Shown one piece after another: positions 24,898 through 34,625 of a DNA stretch of 64,000 bases. How positions within the stretch are numbered: position 1 is the stretch's first letter; every line of letters starts with the position of its first letter. Location: NCBI GenBank assembly GCA_031547885.1, contig JAVBRO010000037.1:1-64000 (forward strand), written 5' to 3'. The position numbers and the translations under genes are program-made. The notes beneath the pieces are model-generated. The model did no database searches, was not told the DNA's origin, and worked only from the letters and a program-made list of their open reading frames with translations. Source of the DNA: UBA940 sp031547885 (GTDB lineage: Bacteria; Bacteroidota; Bacteroidia; Bacteroidales; Rikenellaceae).

Positions 24898-25107
24898 ATG
24901 AAGCCAGAAGATCTGAAAACCGCGCAATTCGGCACAACCTCCTACGAAATGGTAAACGAACTTTTATGGGCCTTCAAAAACGGGGATATCGCCGACGTAA
25001 AACAGCTGGAAACTGAGATCGGCAAGATTACCGCCCGCGTCCGCATCGAAACCCTCGCACCTTTCTACAACGCCCTTGAAAGCCAAACGACTAATTTTCA
25101 AAGATAA
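24898..25107 (+). CDS. Small phage protein, unknown
   Basis: A 69-residue ORF (MKPEDLKTAQFGTTSYEMVN...) with two predicted helices and no recognised domain. It lies after a 143-bp AT-rich gap and 1 nt before another small ORF, suggesting a two-gene unit that ends at the perfect terminator at 25354. Codon use is like that of the phage genes. Function unknown. Confidence 0.55.
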   Translation: MKPEDLKTAQFGTTSYEMVNELLWAFKNGDIADVKQLETEIGKITARVRIETLAPFYNALESQTTNFQR

Positions 25108-25108
25108 A

Positions 25109-25330
25109 ATGGTTATGAAATCGAACAGCAAGCCGCAGATCGAACAGGAAGAACTGGACGACGAACTCAATCCCGAATATTTATTCAACGGAACCGCCAA
25201 CCGATTGTTGGTACTTATCGTCCGAGGAAAAATCGACCCGGTCGCCCTGGCAAGGGAAACCCTTACTGGCAGAGGGGTGGTTACGGAAGACAGGATGGAT
25301 TATTGGGAAAATTGGACACCGGACGAATAA
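25109..25330 (+). CDS. Small acidic phage protein, unknown
   Basis: A 73-residue acidic protein starting MVMKSNSKPQ; ATG codons at 25109 and 25115 are both possible. It contains EQEELDDELN and a RGKIDPVALARETL helix and ends WENWTPDE. No domain is recognised. It follows the previous small gene by 1 nt and is closed by a strong hairpin. Confidence 0.55.
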   Translation: MVMKSNSKPQIEQEELDDELNPEYLFNGTANRLLVLIVRGKIDPVALARETLTGRGVVTEDRMDYWENWTPDE

Positions 25331-25353
25331 CGAAAGAATTGCCAAGTCCCAAT

Positions 25354-25383
25354 ATGAATAGCCTCTGAAAAGAGGCTATTCAT
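25354..25383 (+). terminator. Perfect 13-bp hairpin with GAAA loop
   Basis: ATGAATAGCCTCT pairs with AGAGGCTATTCAT around GAAA, 23 nt after the last small phage gene. The tail is not T-rich. It probably ends the tail operon upstream of the restriction-modification block. Confidence 0.75.
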
Positions 25384-25551
25384 CGTTACTCAAAGGAATA
25401 TTAATTGACTATAGTCTGGCCGTGTTTATAATATAATGCGGATATTATAGACGTTAAATATTATGAATTATCCTTTTTGAATAAGAAACCTACAACTGTT
25501 TCCATAGAGATCTAAAAGTTGTAACGAATATGCCTCAAAGCCGAATTTTAC

Positions 25552-25559
25552 TATCTTTA
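25552..25559 (+). promoter_or_regulatory. Possible -7 element for the restriction-modification pair
   Basis: TATCTTTA, one mismatch from TAnnTTTG, lies 74 nt upstream of the methyltransferase ATG in an AT-rich gap. It is the best candidate in the 250 bp between the terminator and the gene. Confidence 0.35.
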
Positions 25560-25633
25560 CCAAAATTTAAATGTGAATAGCTATTTTTATAGTGATGTCA
25601 TCATATAAATTTATGTGTCAATAAATACTGCAT

Positions 25634-26794
25634 ATGAGAGGAAAAGAAAAAAAGGATGGCTACAGGGTCAAAAACGTAGAGGATGCCAAAAAGATTGGTA
25701 GTGAGTATTTAAAGGAAATGGAATTATCCAATGCCATTCTTTTTGGTTTGCCAGAGATTGATGATAGATATCATATTTGGAGAATACCATTGAAGGCGAC
25801 CACCAATGAAACCATCGGGGAGATAGTTATTGACGCTATCACATCCTTTATTAATGAGAAAAAATCTACGACTAAAGAAGTTTTAGAGAATCGATTATTA
25901 GGTAGAAAAGAAAAGAAGACGCATAAAACGGATAAAACAAGCCGCCCTCAGATATCAAATCTATTAAATACTATAGGGCTTGGTGATTCCGAGGAACTAC
26001 TCGCAGAAACTCCATCTGAATCGGTAGATTTAATTTTCACATCTCCCCCTTACTTTAATGCACGACCAGAATATGCAGATTATTTATCTTATGAAGAATA
26101 TCTTCTTAAGATGAAAAAGATCATTCATGAATGCCATCGAGTATTGAATGAAGGACGATTCTTTGCTATTAATATTTCACCTGTATTAATAAGACGGGCG
26201 AGTCGTAATGAAGCATCAAAACGTATTGCAGTCCCCTTTGATTTTCATCGACTTTTCATTGAAGAGAATTTTGATTTTGTAGATGACATAATCTGGGTAA
26301 AGCCAGAAGGAGCAGGTTGGGCAACTGGAAGGGGACGTAGATTTGCTGCAGATAGGACCCCGTTGCAATATAAGCCCGTTCCTGTTACCGAATATGTATT
26401 AGTATATAGAAAGAAAACAGACCGATTAATTGATTGGAACATTAGGAAACATCCTGATCAAAAATTAGTTGAAGAATCAAAGATACCTGATGGATATGAA
26501 ACGACAAATGTCTGGAAAATAACCCCCTCTCACAATAAAAACCATCCTGCAGTATTCCCGATGGAATTGGCAGAGAAGATTATTTCATACTATTCATTTA
26601 AAAATGATGTGATTCTTGATCCCTTTGCAGGAACAGGAACAACAGGCAAAGCTGCCGTTAAATTAGATAGACGGTTTGTTCTATTTGAGATGGAAGACGA
26701 GTATATGAAAATTATGAAGAAAGATTTTAATCTTTTACGTAACAATATAAACTGGATTAATGTCGCACCACATAATGAAGATATTCTGTTATGA
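25634..26794 (+). CDS. DNA methyltransferase, beta class (N4-C or N6-A), of an RM pair
   Basis: A 386-residue, AT-rich methyltransferase. Catalytic motif IV comes first (TSPPYFNARPEY, residues 136-141) and the AdoMet motif near the end (DPFAGTGTTGKAAV), the order of the beta class. The TSPPY variant fits N4-cytosine or N6-adenine methylation. A 90-residue N-terminal extension precedes the fold. The stop overlaps the next start as ATGA, and the partner looks like an endonuclease, so this is the protecting half of a type II system. Base composition indicates transfer from another source. Confidence 0.85.
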   Translation: MRGKEKKDGYRVKNVEDAKKIGSEYLKEMELSNAILFGLPEIDDRYHIWRIPLKATTNETIGEIVIDAITSFINEKKSTTKEVLENRLLGRKEKKTHKTDKTSRPQISNLLNTIGLGDSEELLAETPSESVDLIFTSPPYFNARPEYADYLSYEEYLLKMKKIIHECHRVLNEGRFFAINISPVLIRRASRNEASKRIAVPFDFHRLFIEENFDFVDDIIWVKPEGAGWATGRGRRFAADRTPLQYKPVPVTEYVLVYRKKTDRLIDWNIRKHPDQKLVEESKIPDGYETTNVWKITPSHNKNHPAVFPMELAEKIISYYSFKNDVILDPFAGTGTTGKAAVKLDRRFVLFEMEDEYMKIMKKDFNLLRNNINWINVAPHNEDILL

Positions 26795-27873
26795 CAAAAC
26801 AAAAATTTTCATCTCAAATCACCAACCCAGGTAGGCAATTAGTGAAATATTCGGGTAAACAACTGATTGATCGACTTGGTAACGAGGCTATAAGTAAAGT
26901 TGTTACTTCTGTGTTATGTGGTGGTAACATTAGGAACTTAACAGAAAGTTTAACTCAACGAAGAATCTTACTTCTAAATGCCTCTTTATTTGTTACGTAC
27001 TTGCAGGGAATTCGTAATATTAAAGATTTTGAGACAAATATTAATGATCTGATATTAACAGACATCAAAGACAGAAGCGTGCCTGCAAATGACAAACAAT
27101 TCCTTAATTGGTTTCTAGGGATCACAGGAAAAAGTTTCCAGAACGTATTACGCAGTGACAGAGACAATAATGTTGATTATTTAAATGAACTTGATAAAAA
27201 CCTCAAGGAAATTGCAGAAGTTGTTATTAAAGACTATGGGAATATAGAAACGCAAATTCGGATTGATGGAAATAATGTTTTGTTGCAATGGCCATCTTTG
27301 TTGCGGATTTTCTTAGCATTGGGCTCTCAAACACTGGCTATTCGAGGGTCTGAAAAATCTATGTATGGCAAATTATTCGAAAAATTAATCTTGGGAGCCC
27401 TACTTCAAATGCTTGGGTTTGAGTTGATCGACAAATCAGATACATCTAAAGCTGACATGGTCTTTTGGCTATCTCAAAGAGAAAATAAACGAGAAAGTGA
27501 TGCGACTGTACTAGTTAGAAGCGGAGTTGGCGCACGATTTGATATTGGTTTTATTGGAACGGGAAATTCTGAAATATCATTAGACAAAGTGTCTCGTTTT
27601 GAAAGAGAACTGGAATTTGGCAGGCAAACTCATTATGTATCTACTATCATATTAGTAGATCGCATCGGGAAAGGAAGCAGGATTTCTGATATGGCAAAGA
27701 ATATTAACGGCAATATCATTCAAATGAGTATGAGCAATTGGGTAAAAGAAGTTGCCAAAGTGCTGCATGACAAATGCCTTTTAAATCATCCTATTATCAA
27801 AATGTCAGATGAGGATTCTCTTCATTGGATAAAGAGTAGTATGCAAAATATCAATTTATCAGCTTTTCTTTAG
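26791..27873 (+). CDS. Restriction endonuclease, probably CfrBI-like
   Basis: A 360-residue AT-rich protein coupled to the methyltransferase. The N-terminal region (VKYSGKQLIDRLGNEAISKVVTSVLCGGNIR then LTQRRILLLNASLF) recalls the CfrBI-type restriction enzyme family. A PD-(D/E)xK-like set is visible: an E in YGKLFEKLILGALLQMLGF, a D in ARFDIGFIGTGNSE and ISLDKV. It should cut unmethylated DNA at the site protected by its partner. The family match is from memory; the role is strongly suggested by the operon. Confidence 0.6.
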   Translation: MTKQKFSSQITNPGRQLVKYSGKQLIDRLGNEAISKVVTSVLCGGNIRNLTESLTQRRILLLNASLFVTYLQGIRNIKDFETNINDLILTDIKDRSVPANDKQFLNWFLGITGKSFQNVLRSDRDNNVDYLNELDKNLKEIAEVVIKDYGNIETQIRIDGNNVLLQWPSLLRIFLALGSQTLAIRGSEKSMYGKLFEKLILGALLQMLGFELIDKSDTSKADMVFWLSQRENKRESDATVLVRSGVGARFDIGFIGTGNSEISLDKVSRFERELEFGRQTHYVSTIILVDRIGKGSRISDMAKNINGNIIQMSMSNWVKEVAKVLHDKCLLNHPIIKMSDEDSLHWIKSSMQNINLSAFL

Positions 27874-28037
27874 AGTGTAATGTAATTATTCATTTGCGAA
27901 TCAATGCAAGTCTTAAGGATAGTAAATACGGAGCTCCCCGATAAGATCATAACTTATGTATTCTAGCCAGTAAATAATAATAGCTCTATACAAACAAGCC
28001 GCTCTTGCACATTCGCTGGGGCGGTTTTCGTTTCGGA

Positions 28038-28083
28038 TTGCGACAATGTCTCCAAATGCCTCCGATGGCCGCCTCTACCTTTA
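28038..28083 (+). promoter_or_regulatory. Phage dyad promoter, copy 4 (large tail protein)
   Basis: TTGCGACAATGTCTCCA (28038-28054), then TACCTTTA (28076-28083) at the same 36-nt spacing from GCGACA. The ATG of the large tail gene is at 28101. The right end of the dyad and the last base of the -7 box deviate, so it may be weaker. It sits just after the restriction-modification block. Confidence 0.7.
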
Positions 28084-28100
28084 CCCGCAAAGGGTAAGGC

Positions 28101-30860
28101 ATGGCATTCGGACTACGGTATTTCGCGGAGCTGCAAAGCAAGTTCAAAGGATCCTTCTGGCGCGTTGAGGTCGCCGAGAGGGATTACGGCGGCGTGTCCG
28201 AAGAGATGGCCTTCGAGGGCGGCGAGCCGTTGCAGATCACATGGGAGAAGCGAGGCGACGAGTTTTACGTCCCGATCAAGGCCAGCGAAGCGGCCGTCAA
28301 TATCCTCTGCACCGAGAATTTCAAATACATCGGCCTGTTCACCTCCGACCCCCGGCGCTACCGCGTGTCGGTGTTCCGTAACGCCGCGCTCTATTGGCGC
28401 GGCTACGTGGTGGCCGACCTCTATTCCGAGAGCTTCACCGCCCCGCCGTACCAGGTGGCGATCAAGGCCGTCGACGGATTTAACCTGCTCCAAAGCATCC
28501 CCTTCGCCAACCTCGACGGCACGCCCATCGAGGGCAAACGCACCCTTTGGCAACTGCTCTCGGACTGTATCGATCTGCTGGAGTTGGAAATCGACGTGGC
28601 CGACTGGATGGATTTGTACGCCGAAGGCATGGACGAAGCCATCTCCCCGATGCGGCAAGTCTATGTCGACATAGAGCGTTTCTACCAGGTCTACAACGAA
28701 CCGACCTACCGCGACGTGCTGGAGCTGTGCCTGCGGCCCTTCGCCGGACAGATATTCCAGAGCAATGGCTCGCTCCACATCCGGCGCACCATCTCCCTAT
28801 ACCGCGAAAACCGCCCGTTGAGCTTTTACGATGTCGGCACGAAGTTCCCCTCCGGCTTCCTTGTCGACCACCGTGGCCGCGAACTGCTGACCTCGGCCGG
28901 CGACAACATCGTCACCGAGGCGGCCCGCGACCGGATCGAGAGTATGTGGAACGGCGGCTTCGACGTGATGGGCGACTCGACGATGGACATCGTCCCGCCG
29001 CTGCGCAAGGTCACCGTTACCGTCAAAAACAAGATGAGCGCCGACCTCATCCCGCTGCTGGGCTTCTACAACCTGAAAAATTGGTTCGACTACCTCGGTT
29101 TTTTGAGCATGACGGACGCCAAAACCCTGCGGATGGAGGGAGGCTCCTCCAATCAGGGTTATCAGATGTCCACTCTCGGCTATCCCGTCCAGCAATGCAC
29201 CTACAAATTCAAATGGAAATTCCTGCTGCGCTCCCGCCATTGGCAATATGGCGGCGCTCGCAGCACTTACGCACGGGAATATACCGTCACGGCCCGCTAC
29301 GGCCTGCGTGTCGTCGGAGGCGGGACCACTTATTACCTGCTGGACAGCGGCTCCTGGAGTACGACTGCGGAGTATTTCGAGGACGCGGTCAAGACGACCG
29401 CCGAGGTCAACAAGAAGATCGAGATACAGGGCATCCCCGTTTCGGGATACCTCTACTTCGTGATCATCCAGTCGGCCGCCGCGTCGGGCGACACCCGCTA
29501 CGGGGTAGATGAGACCATCGACTTCGCCAACATGACGCTCTCCATCGACACGGGCGACGACTACGAAAAATCGCTCTCCTACGAAGCGATGCTCAACCAT
29601 GCCAACAACGTGGACATGGCCATCTCGCTGCCCATCGCCGACGTTCCGAACATCCCGAATCAGACACTCATTTATTCGCTCTACTTTACCAACTCGGCGG
29701 GCAAGCCGACGAGGATGTGGCACACACGGGGCGGCAACGACTATAACACGCTCATCAACCACCTCGTCCAATGCGCTCTGCGCTACCGGCAACTGCCCAG
29801 CCGCCGGGTCAGCGGGGAGATGTTCACCGGGCGGCATCTGGATATGAACTCCGTCATCCAGGACTCTAAATACCTGCGGGCAGGTTTTTACGTCAACTCC
29901 ATCTCGCTCAAAGCGGTCGAGGACAGCCACGAGACAGAGCTGGTGGAGATGCCGGGGCTGATCCGCACCGAAGTCCCGCCGACCGGCGACGACTGCGTCC
30001 TGCTCGCGCGGCTCGACTTTACCGTCAAAACGGCAATCCTGTGCGGGAGCATCCTCGTGCTGCTCTCGACCGCCAACCGGATCTACACCTATGATCCGGC
30101 CTCACGGCAAGTCCGGCAAATATTGAGCTACACCAAAGCCGTGAGCATCCACCCGGCCGACAACACCTTCGCGGTGGTCGACGGCGAGGGAGTGAGCATC
30201 GTCGACTACCGGGGCGTGACGCTGGTCCGGTACGACAAAGCCGGATACAACGCTCCGGCCACCTGGATGGGCGGCTACATCTACATCATGCTCCCGTCCG
30301 GTACGACCAACCGGGATACCGGAGCGTTCATCCAGACGGGCAACTATCTGAATCGCCCCGGCTACACCTACGTGAGCAGCACCTCCTCCCGGCGCAGCTA
30401 TGGATCCGGTTACACCACCTTCGCCGGAACGCTGCTCGGCATTCTCAAGTCCGACTCGGCCATCGTCGTAAACACCTCCTCCGGGGCGTGGCTGCACGAC
30501 AAGCGCATCAACACGGAACTGACGGCAACGGCCTATCCTGCCGGAACGGAAGTGAAAACCATCTCGGACTACTTCATGGCCGAAAACCTGAACGGCGCGT
30601 TCCGCATCTATCGCCGCGACTCCTTCGCCGACCGCACGCTGATCAAGAGCATCACGGGCAAGGCCGACTTTGCCGACCACACGCTGGGCGAGGTGGCCTA
30701 CGCCTCCGGCGGGGTGCTCTACATCTGGACGTACATCACCAACGCCGTGCGGCAACTGCGCAACACCGCCGGGACCTCGCGCCCCCCGCTGGGACTGTTC
30801 TACATCAACGGTGAACTGCATATCGTCCGCGATAACGCGATTTACAAATACATCCCATAA
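28101..30860 (+). CDS. Large phage tail protein (919 aa)
   Basis: A large protein with no signal peptide. The N-terminal 300 residues (FAELQSKFKGSFWRVEVAER, CTENFKYIGLFTSDPRRYRV, WRGYVVADLYSE, VDGFNLLQSIPFAN) look like the baseplate or tail-hub protein common in Bacteroidales prophages. The C-terminal 300 residues contain repeating short strands (TYDPASRQVRQILSY, SIVDYRGVTLVRYD, LYIWTYITNAVRQL) that suggest a beta-propeller-like domain. It is transcribed from dyad promoter 4 and overlaps the next start by one base. It probably forms part of the tail tip, but it is encoded before the tape measure gene, which is unusual. Confidence 0.65.
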   Translation: MAFGLRYFAELQSKFKGSFWRVEVAERDYGGVSEEMAFEGGEPLQITWEKRGDEFYVPIKASEAAVNILCTENFKYIGLFTSDPRRYRVSVFRNAALYWRGYVVADLYSESFTAPPYQVAIKAVDGFNLLQSIPFANLDGTPIEGKRTLWQLLSDCIDLLELEIDVADWMDLYAEGMDEAISPMRQVYVDIERFYQVYNEPTYRDVLELCLRPFAGQIFQSNGSLHIRRTISLYRENRPLSFYDVGTKFPSGFLVDHRGRELLTSAGDNIVTEAARDRIESMWNGGFDVMGDSTMDIVPPLRKVTVTVKNKMSADLIPLLGFYNLKNWFDYLGFLSMTDAKTLRMEGGSSNQGYQMSTLGYPVQQCTYKFKWKFLLRSRHWQYGGARSTYAREYTVTARYGLRVVGGGTTYYLLDSGSWSTTAEYFEDAVKTTAEVNKKIEIQGIPVSGYLYFVIIQSAAASGDTRYGVDETIDFANMTLSIDTGDDYEKSLSYEAMLNHANNVDMAISLPIADVPNIPNQTLIYSLYFTNSAGKPTRMWHTRGGNDYNTLINHLVQCALRYRQLPSRRVSGEMFTGRHLDMNSVIQDSKYLRAGFYVNSISLKAVEDSHETELVEMPGLIRTEVPPTGDDCVLLARLDFTVKTAILCGSILVLLSTANRIYTYDPASRQVRQILSYTKAVSIHPADNTFAVVDGEGVSIVDYRGVTLVRYDKAGYNAPATWMGGYIYIMLPSGTTNRDTGAFIQTGNYLNRPGYTYVSSTSSRRSYGSGYTTFAGTLLGILKSDSAIVVNTSSGAWLHDKRINTELTATAYPAGTEVKTISDYFMAENLNGAFRIYRRDSFADRTLIKSITGKADFADHTLGEVAYASGGVLYIWTYITNAVRQLRNTAGTSRPPLGLFYINGELHIVRDNAIYKYIP

Positions 30861-31234
30861 TGAAAGCTATCGAAATCATCAGCCTGATCCTCAATTTCCT
30901 TCTTGCCAGCGGCCTTGTGGGGACTTTTGTCTTTTTCCGCTACAAGCGGCGCGAGGCTAAAGCCGCCGCCGACCATGCCGACCTCGAAAACACCGACCGG
31001 ATCATCCAAATGCAGACCGCCCATATCGGGCGGCTCGACCAGCGGGTGGAGAAGCTGGAAGAGAAAGTCGACAAGCTGGAGGTCATTATCGAGGACAAGG
31101 ACGGCGAGATCGGACGCCAACGCTACACGATCCGGCAGGCGTACAAATGCTCCACGCCGCCCGACCAATGCCCGGTGCTGCTGAAGCGGGCCGAGATAGA
31201 CAAACAGCTCAAAGACAAAACACTAACCGAATAA
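30860..31234 (+). CDS. Membrane-anchored coiled-coil protein (holin or i-spanin-like)
   Basis: A 124-residue protein with one N-terminal membrane helix (IISLILNFLLASGLVGTFVFF), then a long charged coiled coil (LDQRVEKLEEKVDKLEVIIEDKD) and a tail with CSTPPDQCPVLL. An N-in signal anchor followed by a periplasmic coiled coil is typical of inner-membrane spanins and of some single-pass holins. It lies immediately before a lysozyme-like gene, which supports a lysis role. The exact role is not proven. Confidence 0.55.
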   Translation: MKAIEIISLILNFLLASGLVGTFVFFRYKRREAKAAADHADLENTDRIIQMQTAHIGRLDQRVEKLEEKVDKLEVIIEDKDGEIGRQRYTIRQAYKCSTPPDQCPVLLKRAEIDKQLKDKTLTE

Positions 31235-31245
31235 AATTTACCGAT

Positions 31246-31653
31246 ATGTCAAGAGGACTCCGAAACTGTAACCCAGGAAACATCCGGTTATCGCCGACCC
31301 GCTACCAGGGCGAGGTCACTCCATCGCAGGACAAAGCCTTCAAGCAGTTCCAGACGATGGCGTGGGGCTACCGCGCCATGTTCGTGCTGCTGCACACCTA
31401 CCGCAAAAACGGTTACAAAACCCTGCGGCAGATGATCTCGCGCTACGCGCCGCCGGTCGAGAACGACACGGGCGCTTACCTGAATACCGTATCCACGCAG
31501 GCCCACGTCTTCCCCGACGTGGAACTGGATACCCTCGACCCCGCCGAGATGATCCCCATTGTGTCGGCCATGTCCCGTGTCGAGAACGGTGTGGCGGCGG
31601 TCGAGGCCGACGTCCGCGCCGGGTGGGACTTGTTCATCAAACACAGGCCCTAA
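31246..31653 (+). CDS. Lysozyme-like / structural protein P5-type endolysin
   Basis: A 135-residue protein beginning MSRGLRNCNPGNIRLSP, the GLRNxNPGNIR signature of the family annotated as structural protein P5 or muramidase-like in Bacteroidales prophages. It continues with FQTMAWGYRAMFVLLHTY and YAPPVENDTGAYLN. It is thought to cut peptidoglycan at lysis or as part of the virion. The chosen ATG follows the previous stop by 11 nt; a longer frame exists upstream but overlaps the membrane protein gene. Confidence 0.75.
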   Translation: MSRGLRNCNPGNIRLSPTRYQGEVTPSQDKAFKQFQTMAWGYRAMFVLLHTYRKNGYKTLRQMISRYAPPVENDTGAYLNTVSTQAHVFPDVELDTLDPAEMIPIVSAMSRVENGVAAVEADVRAGWDLFIKHRP

Positions 31654-31656
31654 TCC

Positions 31657-34614
31657 ATGAGCGGACGCCGCATAGCCGACCTGCTGATCAAGATAGGCGC
31701 TGACAGCTACGAGTTCCAGCAAAAGACCAAACAGGTCGAACAGGGACTCGACGGGCTGTCCAAGCGCCTCGACTCGATGGGCAAGGAGTTGTCGTTGAAA
31801 CTGACGGCTCCGCTGGCGGCGTTGGGTGCGGTGGCGCTGAAGAATTACGACGAGCAGATCCAGCGCGACGCCAAACTGCTCCGGGCGCTCGATGGCCGGG
31901 CCGACGTGCAGCAACGACTGATCAAACAAGCTGCCGAGTTGCAGGCCAAGTCCACCCTTGGCGACGAGGCGTTCATCGCCCAGCAGTCCTACTTTGCCAC
32001 ACTGAAACTCAACGAGCGGCAGATCAAAAATGCGACCGAAGCGGCGACGGAGCTTTCCTACGCCTTCAAAGACCAGGGCATGAACATCGAGACGGCCGCC
32101 AAATACATCGGCCAGATGTACGGCGGTTCGGTGGGCAGGTTGGGCCGACTGATCCCTGAACTAAAGGAGTTTACCGCCGAACAGCTCAAAAGCGGCGAGG
32201 GGATCAAATATATCCTCGAAAATTACCGGGGTTATGCAGAGGTCGCCGCCAAAGAGGGACTCGGCTTCATGCACCAGATCAAAAACCAATGGGGCGATCT
32301 GATGGAGGATGTCGGCAAAGCCATGCTGCCGGCGGTGCAGAGGATCGGCGAAAGCGTCAAGAAGATCATCGCGTGGTTCCAGGCTTTGTCGCCGGAAACC
32401 AAGAAAGTGATCGTCGTGGTGGCCGCCATCGCCGCAGCCGCAGGCCCGGTACTTCTGGCGCTGGGTAGCCTTTTGAAGATGCTGCCGTTGCTCAAGGCGG
32501 GCTTCTCGCTACTCATCGCCCCGATCACGGTGGTGCGCACAGCCATCATGGGCCTCACGACGGCCATCTCCACAAATCCCATCGGCCTGTTGCTGACGGC
32601 GCTGGCGGCGGGCATCACGCTCTTCATGGCCTTCCGAAAAGGAACGGACGACGCCACGAAAGCCGCCGGGGAGCATACCAACAAGGTGATGGACGAGGCC
32701 ACGCAGGTCAACACCCTGATCGGTAAGCTCTCCTCGGCCAACACCTCCGAAAAGGAGCGCAAGGCGGCGCTCGACGAACTGGCGAAGATACAGCCGGGCA
32801 TCGTCGAGGGGTTGAGCGCCGAGTCGGTGGAGCTGGGTACGCTGAAAAAACGTGCCGCCGAGTACAATCAGCAGTTGGTGCTGCGCATCGCGCTGGCCCG
32901 CAAGCAGGATCAGGTGGCCGCCGCCATCGAGCGCCAGACCGAAGCGGGCGTGAAGCAAGCCGAAAAGGAAGCGGAGTTGTACGGTTACCTCGCCAATATC
33001 GGCTCGAAGATCGCCGCCGGGGACTTCGAATACGGCAAGCACAGCCAGACTAAAGGTTTTTATGAGTGGGGCAAGGCGTCCGAATCGGCGATGCGCTACG
33101 TGCAGGATAGCTACAGCCGCATCATGGCCTCATCTATGACGCTGGACGAGAAAGCCCGCAAGATATCGCTCATGTTCAGCCCTTCGACCAACTACGGCGA
33201 CAAGATCCGCATGGACGATGTGTCGGTGCGTCGCCTGGGAAAACTGCGTGGCGGTATCCACGAGTTGAGCGGGGAGGTGGACGAGGCTGCCGAGCTGGTC
33301 GCCCAGGCCGAAGCCGAGGTCAAAAACTTCGCCGATGCGTTCTCCTCGTCGCTCGCCTCGGCCATCGGGGTGGCCACCGATGCCGCCGACGGTCTGGGAG
33401 GCGCGGCCGACGGCGCTTCCAAGCGCACGCAGCGCAGCATCGCCGAGCTGAACGAGGAGATCAAAGACCTCGAAGATCAGAAAAAGGACTCCTTCGACCC
33501 GGCCGAGATCACGGCCTTCAACAAAAAGATCGCCGGACTCAAGGAGGAGGTCGACCGCCTGAACAAGCTCGGCACAGGCGGGGCACAGAAGGTCACCGGG
33601 CGCATCGCCGAGATCAACGCCGAGATGCGCAAGCTCGAAGAGGCCAAGCAGAAGGCTTACGACGTGCGCGAGATCGCCACTTACAACGACAAGATAGCCG
33701 AACTGAAAAAGGAGCTGGAAAGCCTGAATTCGGTCACGATTGATTTTCTCGACCGAAAGCCGCTGGAGCCGATCCTCACGGGCGACCTTGCCAAGTTCGA
33801 GCTTATCACGCCGGAGATAAAAATACAGATGCCCGACCTGATGCCCTACGTGAGCAAAGTCGGCGAGCAGATGAAGGCGATCCACGACAAGGTCAAGGAG
33901 GGAATGTTCTCCTGGGCGGGCGAGATTTCCGAGGGGCTGGCGATGGAGATACTCGAAACCGAAGCCATCGTAAAGACCTACACCGACGCGCTGATCGAAA
34001 AGGGGTGGAACTTCACGGCCGCGCTCGATTTTGTCTACAGCAAGGTCGAGGAGACGACAAAGGCATTCGATGATTCGCTCGCCAACTTCCTGTCGAACAG
34101 CATCGTCGCGGCGGCCGAGGCCATCGGCCAGATCATGACGGGCGACCTCGGTTTCGGCGGGCTGATGAAAGCCATCCTGCTGCAATTCGCGGGCTTCCTC
34201 AAGCAGATCGGCACGCAGATGATCCAGTTCGGGATTATGATCGTGGCCTTCAAAACGGTGTTAAAGTCCGTACTGGCCAACCCCTGGGCGGCCATCGCCG
34301 TCGGCGCGGCAATGGTGGCCGCAGCCGCAATCATGACGGCGCTGATCAACAAGAGCGCGAAAGATAACGCCCCGAAACTGGCGCAGGGCGGTCTAGCCTT
34401 CGGGCCGACTTACGCGATGGTGGGCGACAACCCCAACTCCCGCGTCGACCCGGAAGTGATCGCACCGCTGTCGAGGCTCAAGGAGATGATGACCGCCGGC
34501 GGCGGCACGGCCAACGTCAACATCACCATGTCCGGCGAACTCCGCGCCAAAGGCCGCGACCTGGTTTATGCGCTCGGCAAGGAGAATTTTAAGACGGATG
34601 TGTTGGGTGGATGA
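31657..34614 (+). CDS. Tail tape measure protein
   Basis: A 985-residue protein. The N-terminus (DLLIKIGADSYEFQQKTKQV, LSKRLDSMGKELSLKLTAPL) has the tape-measure start. Hydrophobic stretches lie around residues 248-275 and 290-330 (IVVVAAIAAAAGPVLLALGS; IGLLLTALAAGITLFMAF) and near the C-terminus (IAVGAAMVAAAAIMTALI). Two near-identical coiled-coil units occur around 590-690 (EEIKDLEDQKKDSFD and AEMRKLEEAKQKAYD). It sets tail length and enters the cell membrane on ejection. Its length predicts a tail of roughly 150 nm by the usual 0.15 nm per residue rule. Confidence 0.85.
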   Translation: MSGRRIADLLIKIGADSYEFQQKTKQVEQGLDGLSKRLDSMGKELSLKLTAPLAALGAVALKNYDEQIQRDAKLLRALDGRADVQQRLIKQAAELQAKSTLGDEAFIAQQSYFATLKLNERQIKNATEAATELSYAFKDQGMNIETAAKYIGQMYGGSVGRLGRLIPELKEFTAEQLKSGEGIKYILENYRGYAEVAAKEGLGFMHQIKNQWGDLMEDVGKAMLPAVQRIGESVKKIIAWFQALSPETKKVIVVVAAIAAAAGPVLLALGSLLKMLPLLKAGFSLLIAPITVVRTAIMGLTTAISTNPIGLLLTALAAGITLFMAFRKGTDDATKAAGEHTNKVMDEATQVNTLIGKLSSANTSEKERKAALDELAKIQPGIVEGLSAESVELGTLKKRAAEYNQQLVLRIALARKQDQVAAAIERQTEAGVKQAEKEAELYGYLANIGSKIAAGDFEYGKHSQTKGFYEWGKASESAMRYVQDSYSRIMASSMTLDEKARKISLMFSPSTNYGDKIRMDDVSVRRLGKLRGGIHELSGEVDEAAELVAQAEAEVKNFADAFSSSLASAIGVATDAADGLGGAADGASKRTQRSIAELNEEIKDLEDQKKDSFDPAEITAFNKKIAGLKEEVDRLNKLGTGGAQKVTGRIAEINAEMRKLEEAKQKAYDVREIATYNDKIAELKKELESLNSVTIDFLDRKPLEPILTGDLAKFELITPEIKIQMPDLMPYVSKVGEQMKAIHDKVKEGMFSWAGEISEGLAMEILETEAIVKTYTDALIEKGWNFTAALDFVYSKVEETTKAFDDSLANFLSNSIVAAAEAIGQIMTGDLGFGGLMKAILLQFAGFLKQIGTQMIQFGIMIVAFKTVLKSVLANPWAAIAVGAAMVAAAAIMTALINKSAKDNAPKLAQGGLAFGPTYAMVGDNPNSRVDPEVIAPLSRLKEMMTAGGGTANVNITMSGELRAKGRDLVYALGKENFKTDVLGG

Positions 34615-34625
34615 CGGGCTAAACT

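Noticed and set aside
28797..29930. Long minus-strand ORF opposite the large tail gene
   Set aside because: Shadow ORF: no start context, no family features, opposite a well-formed phage gene.
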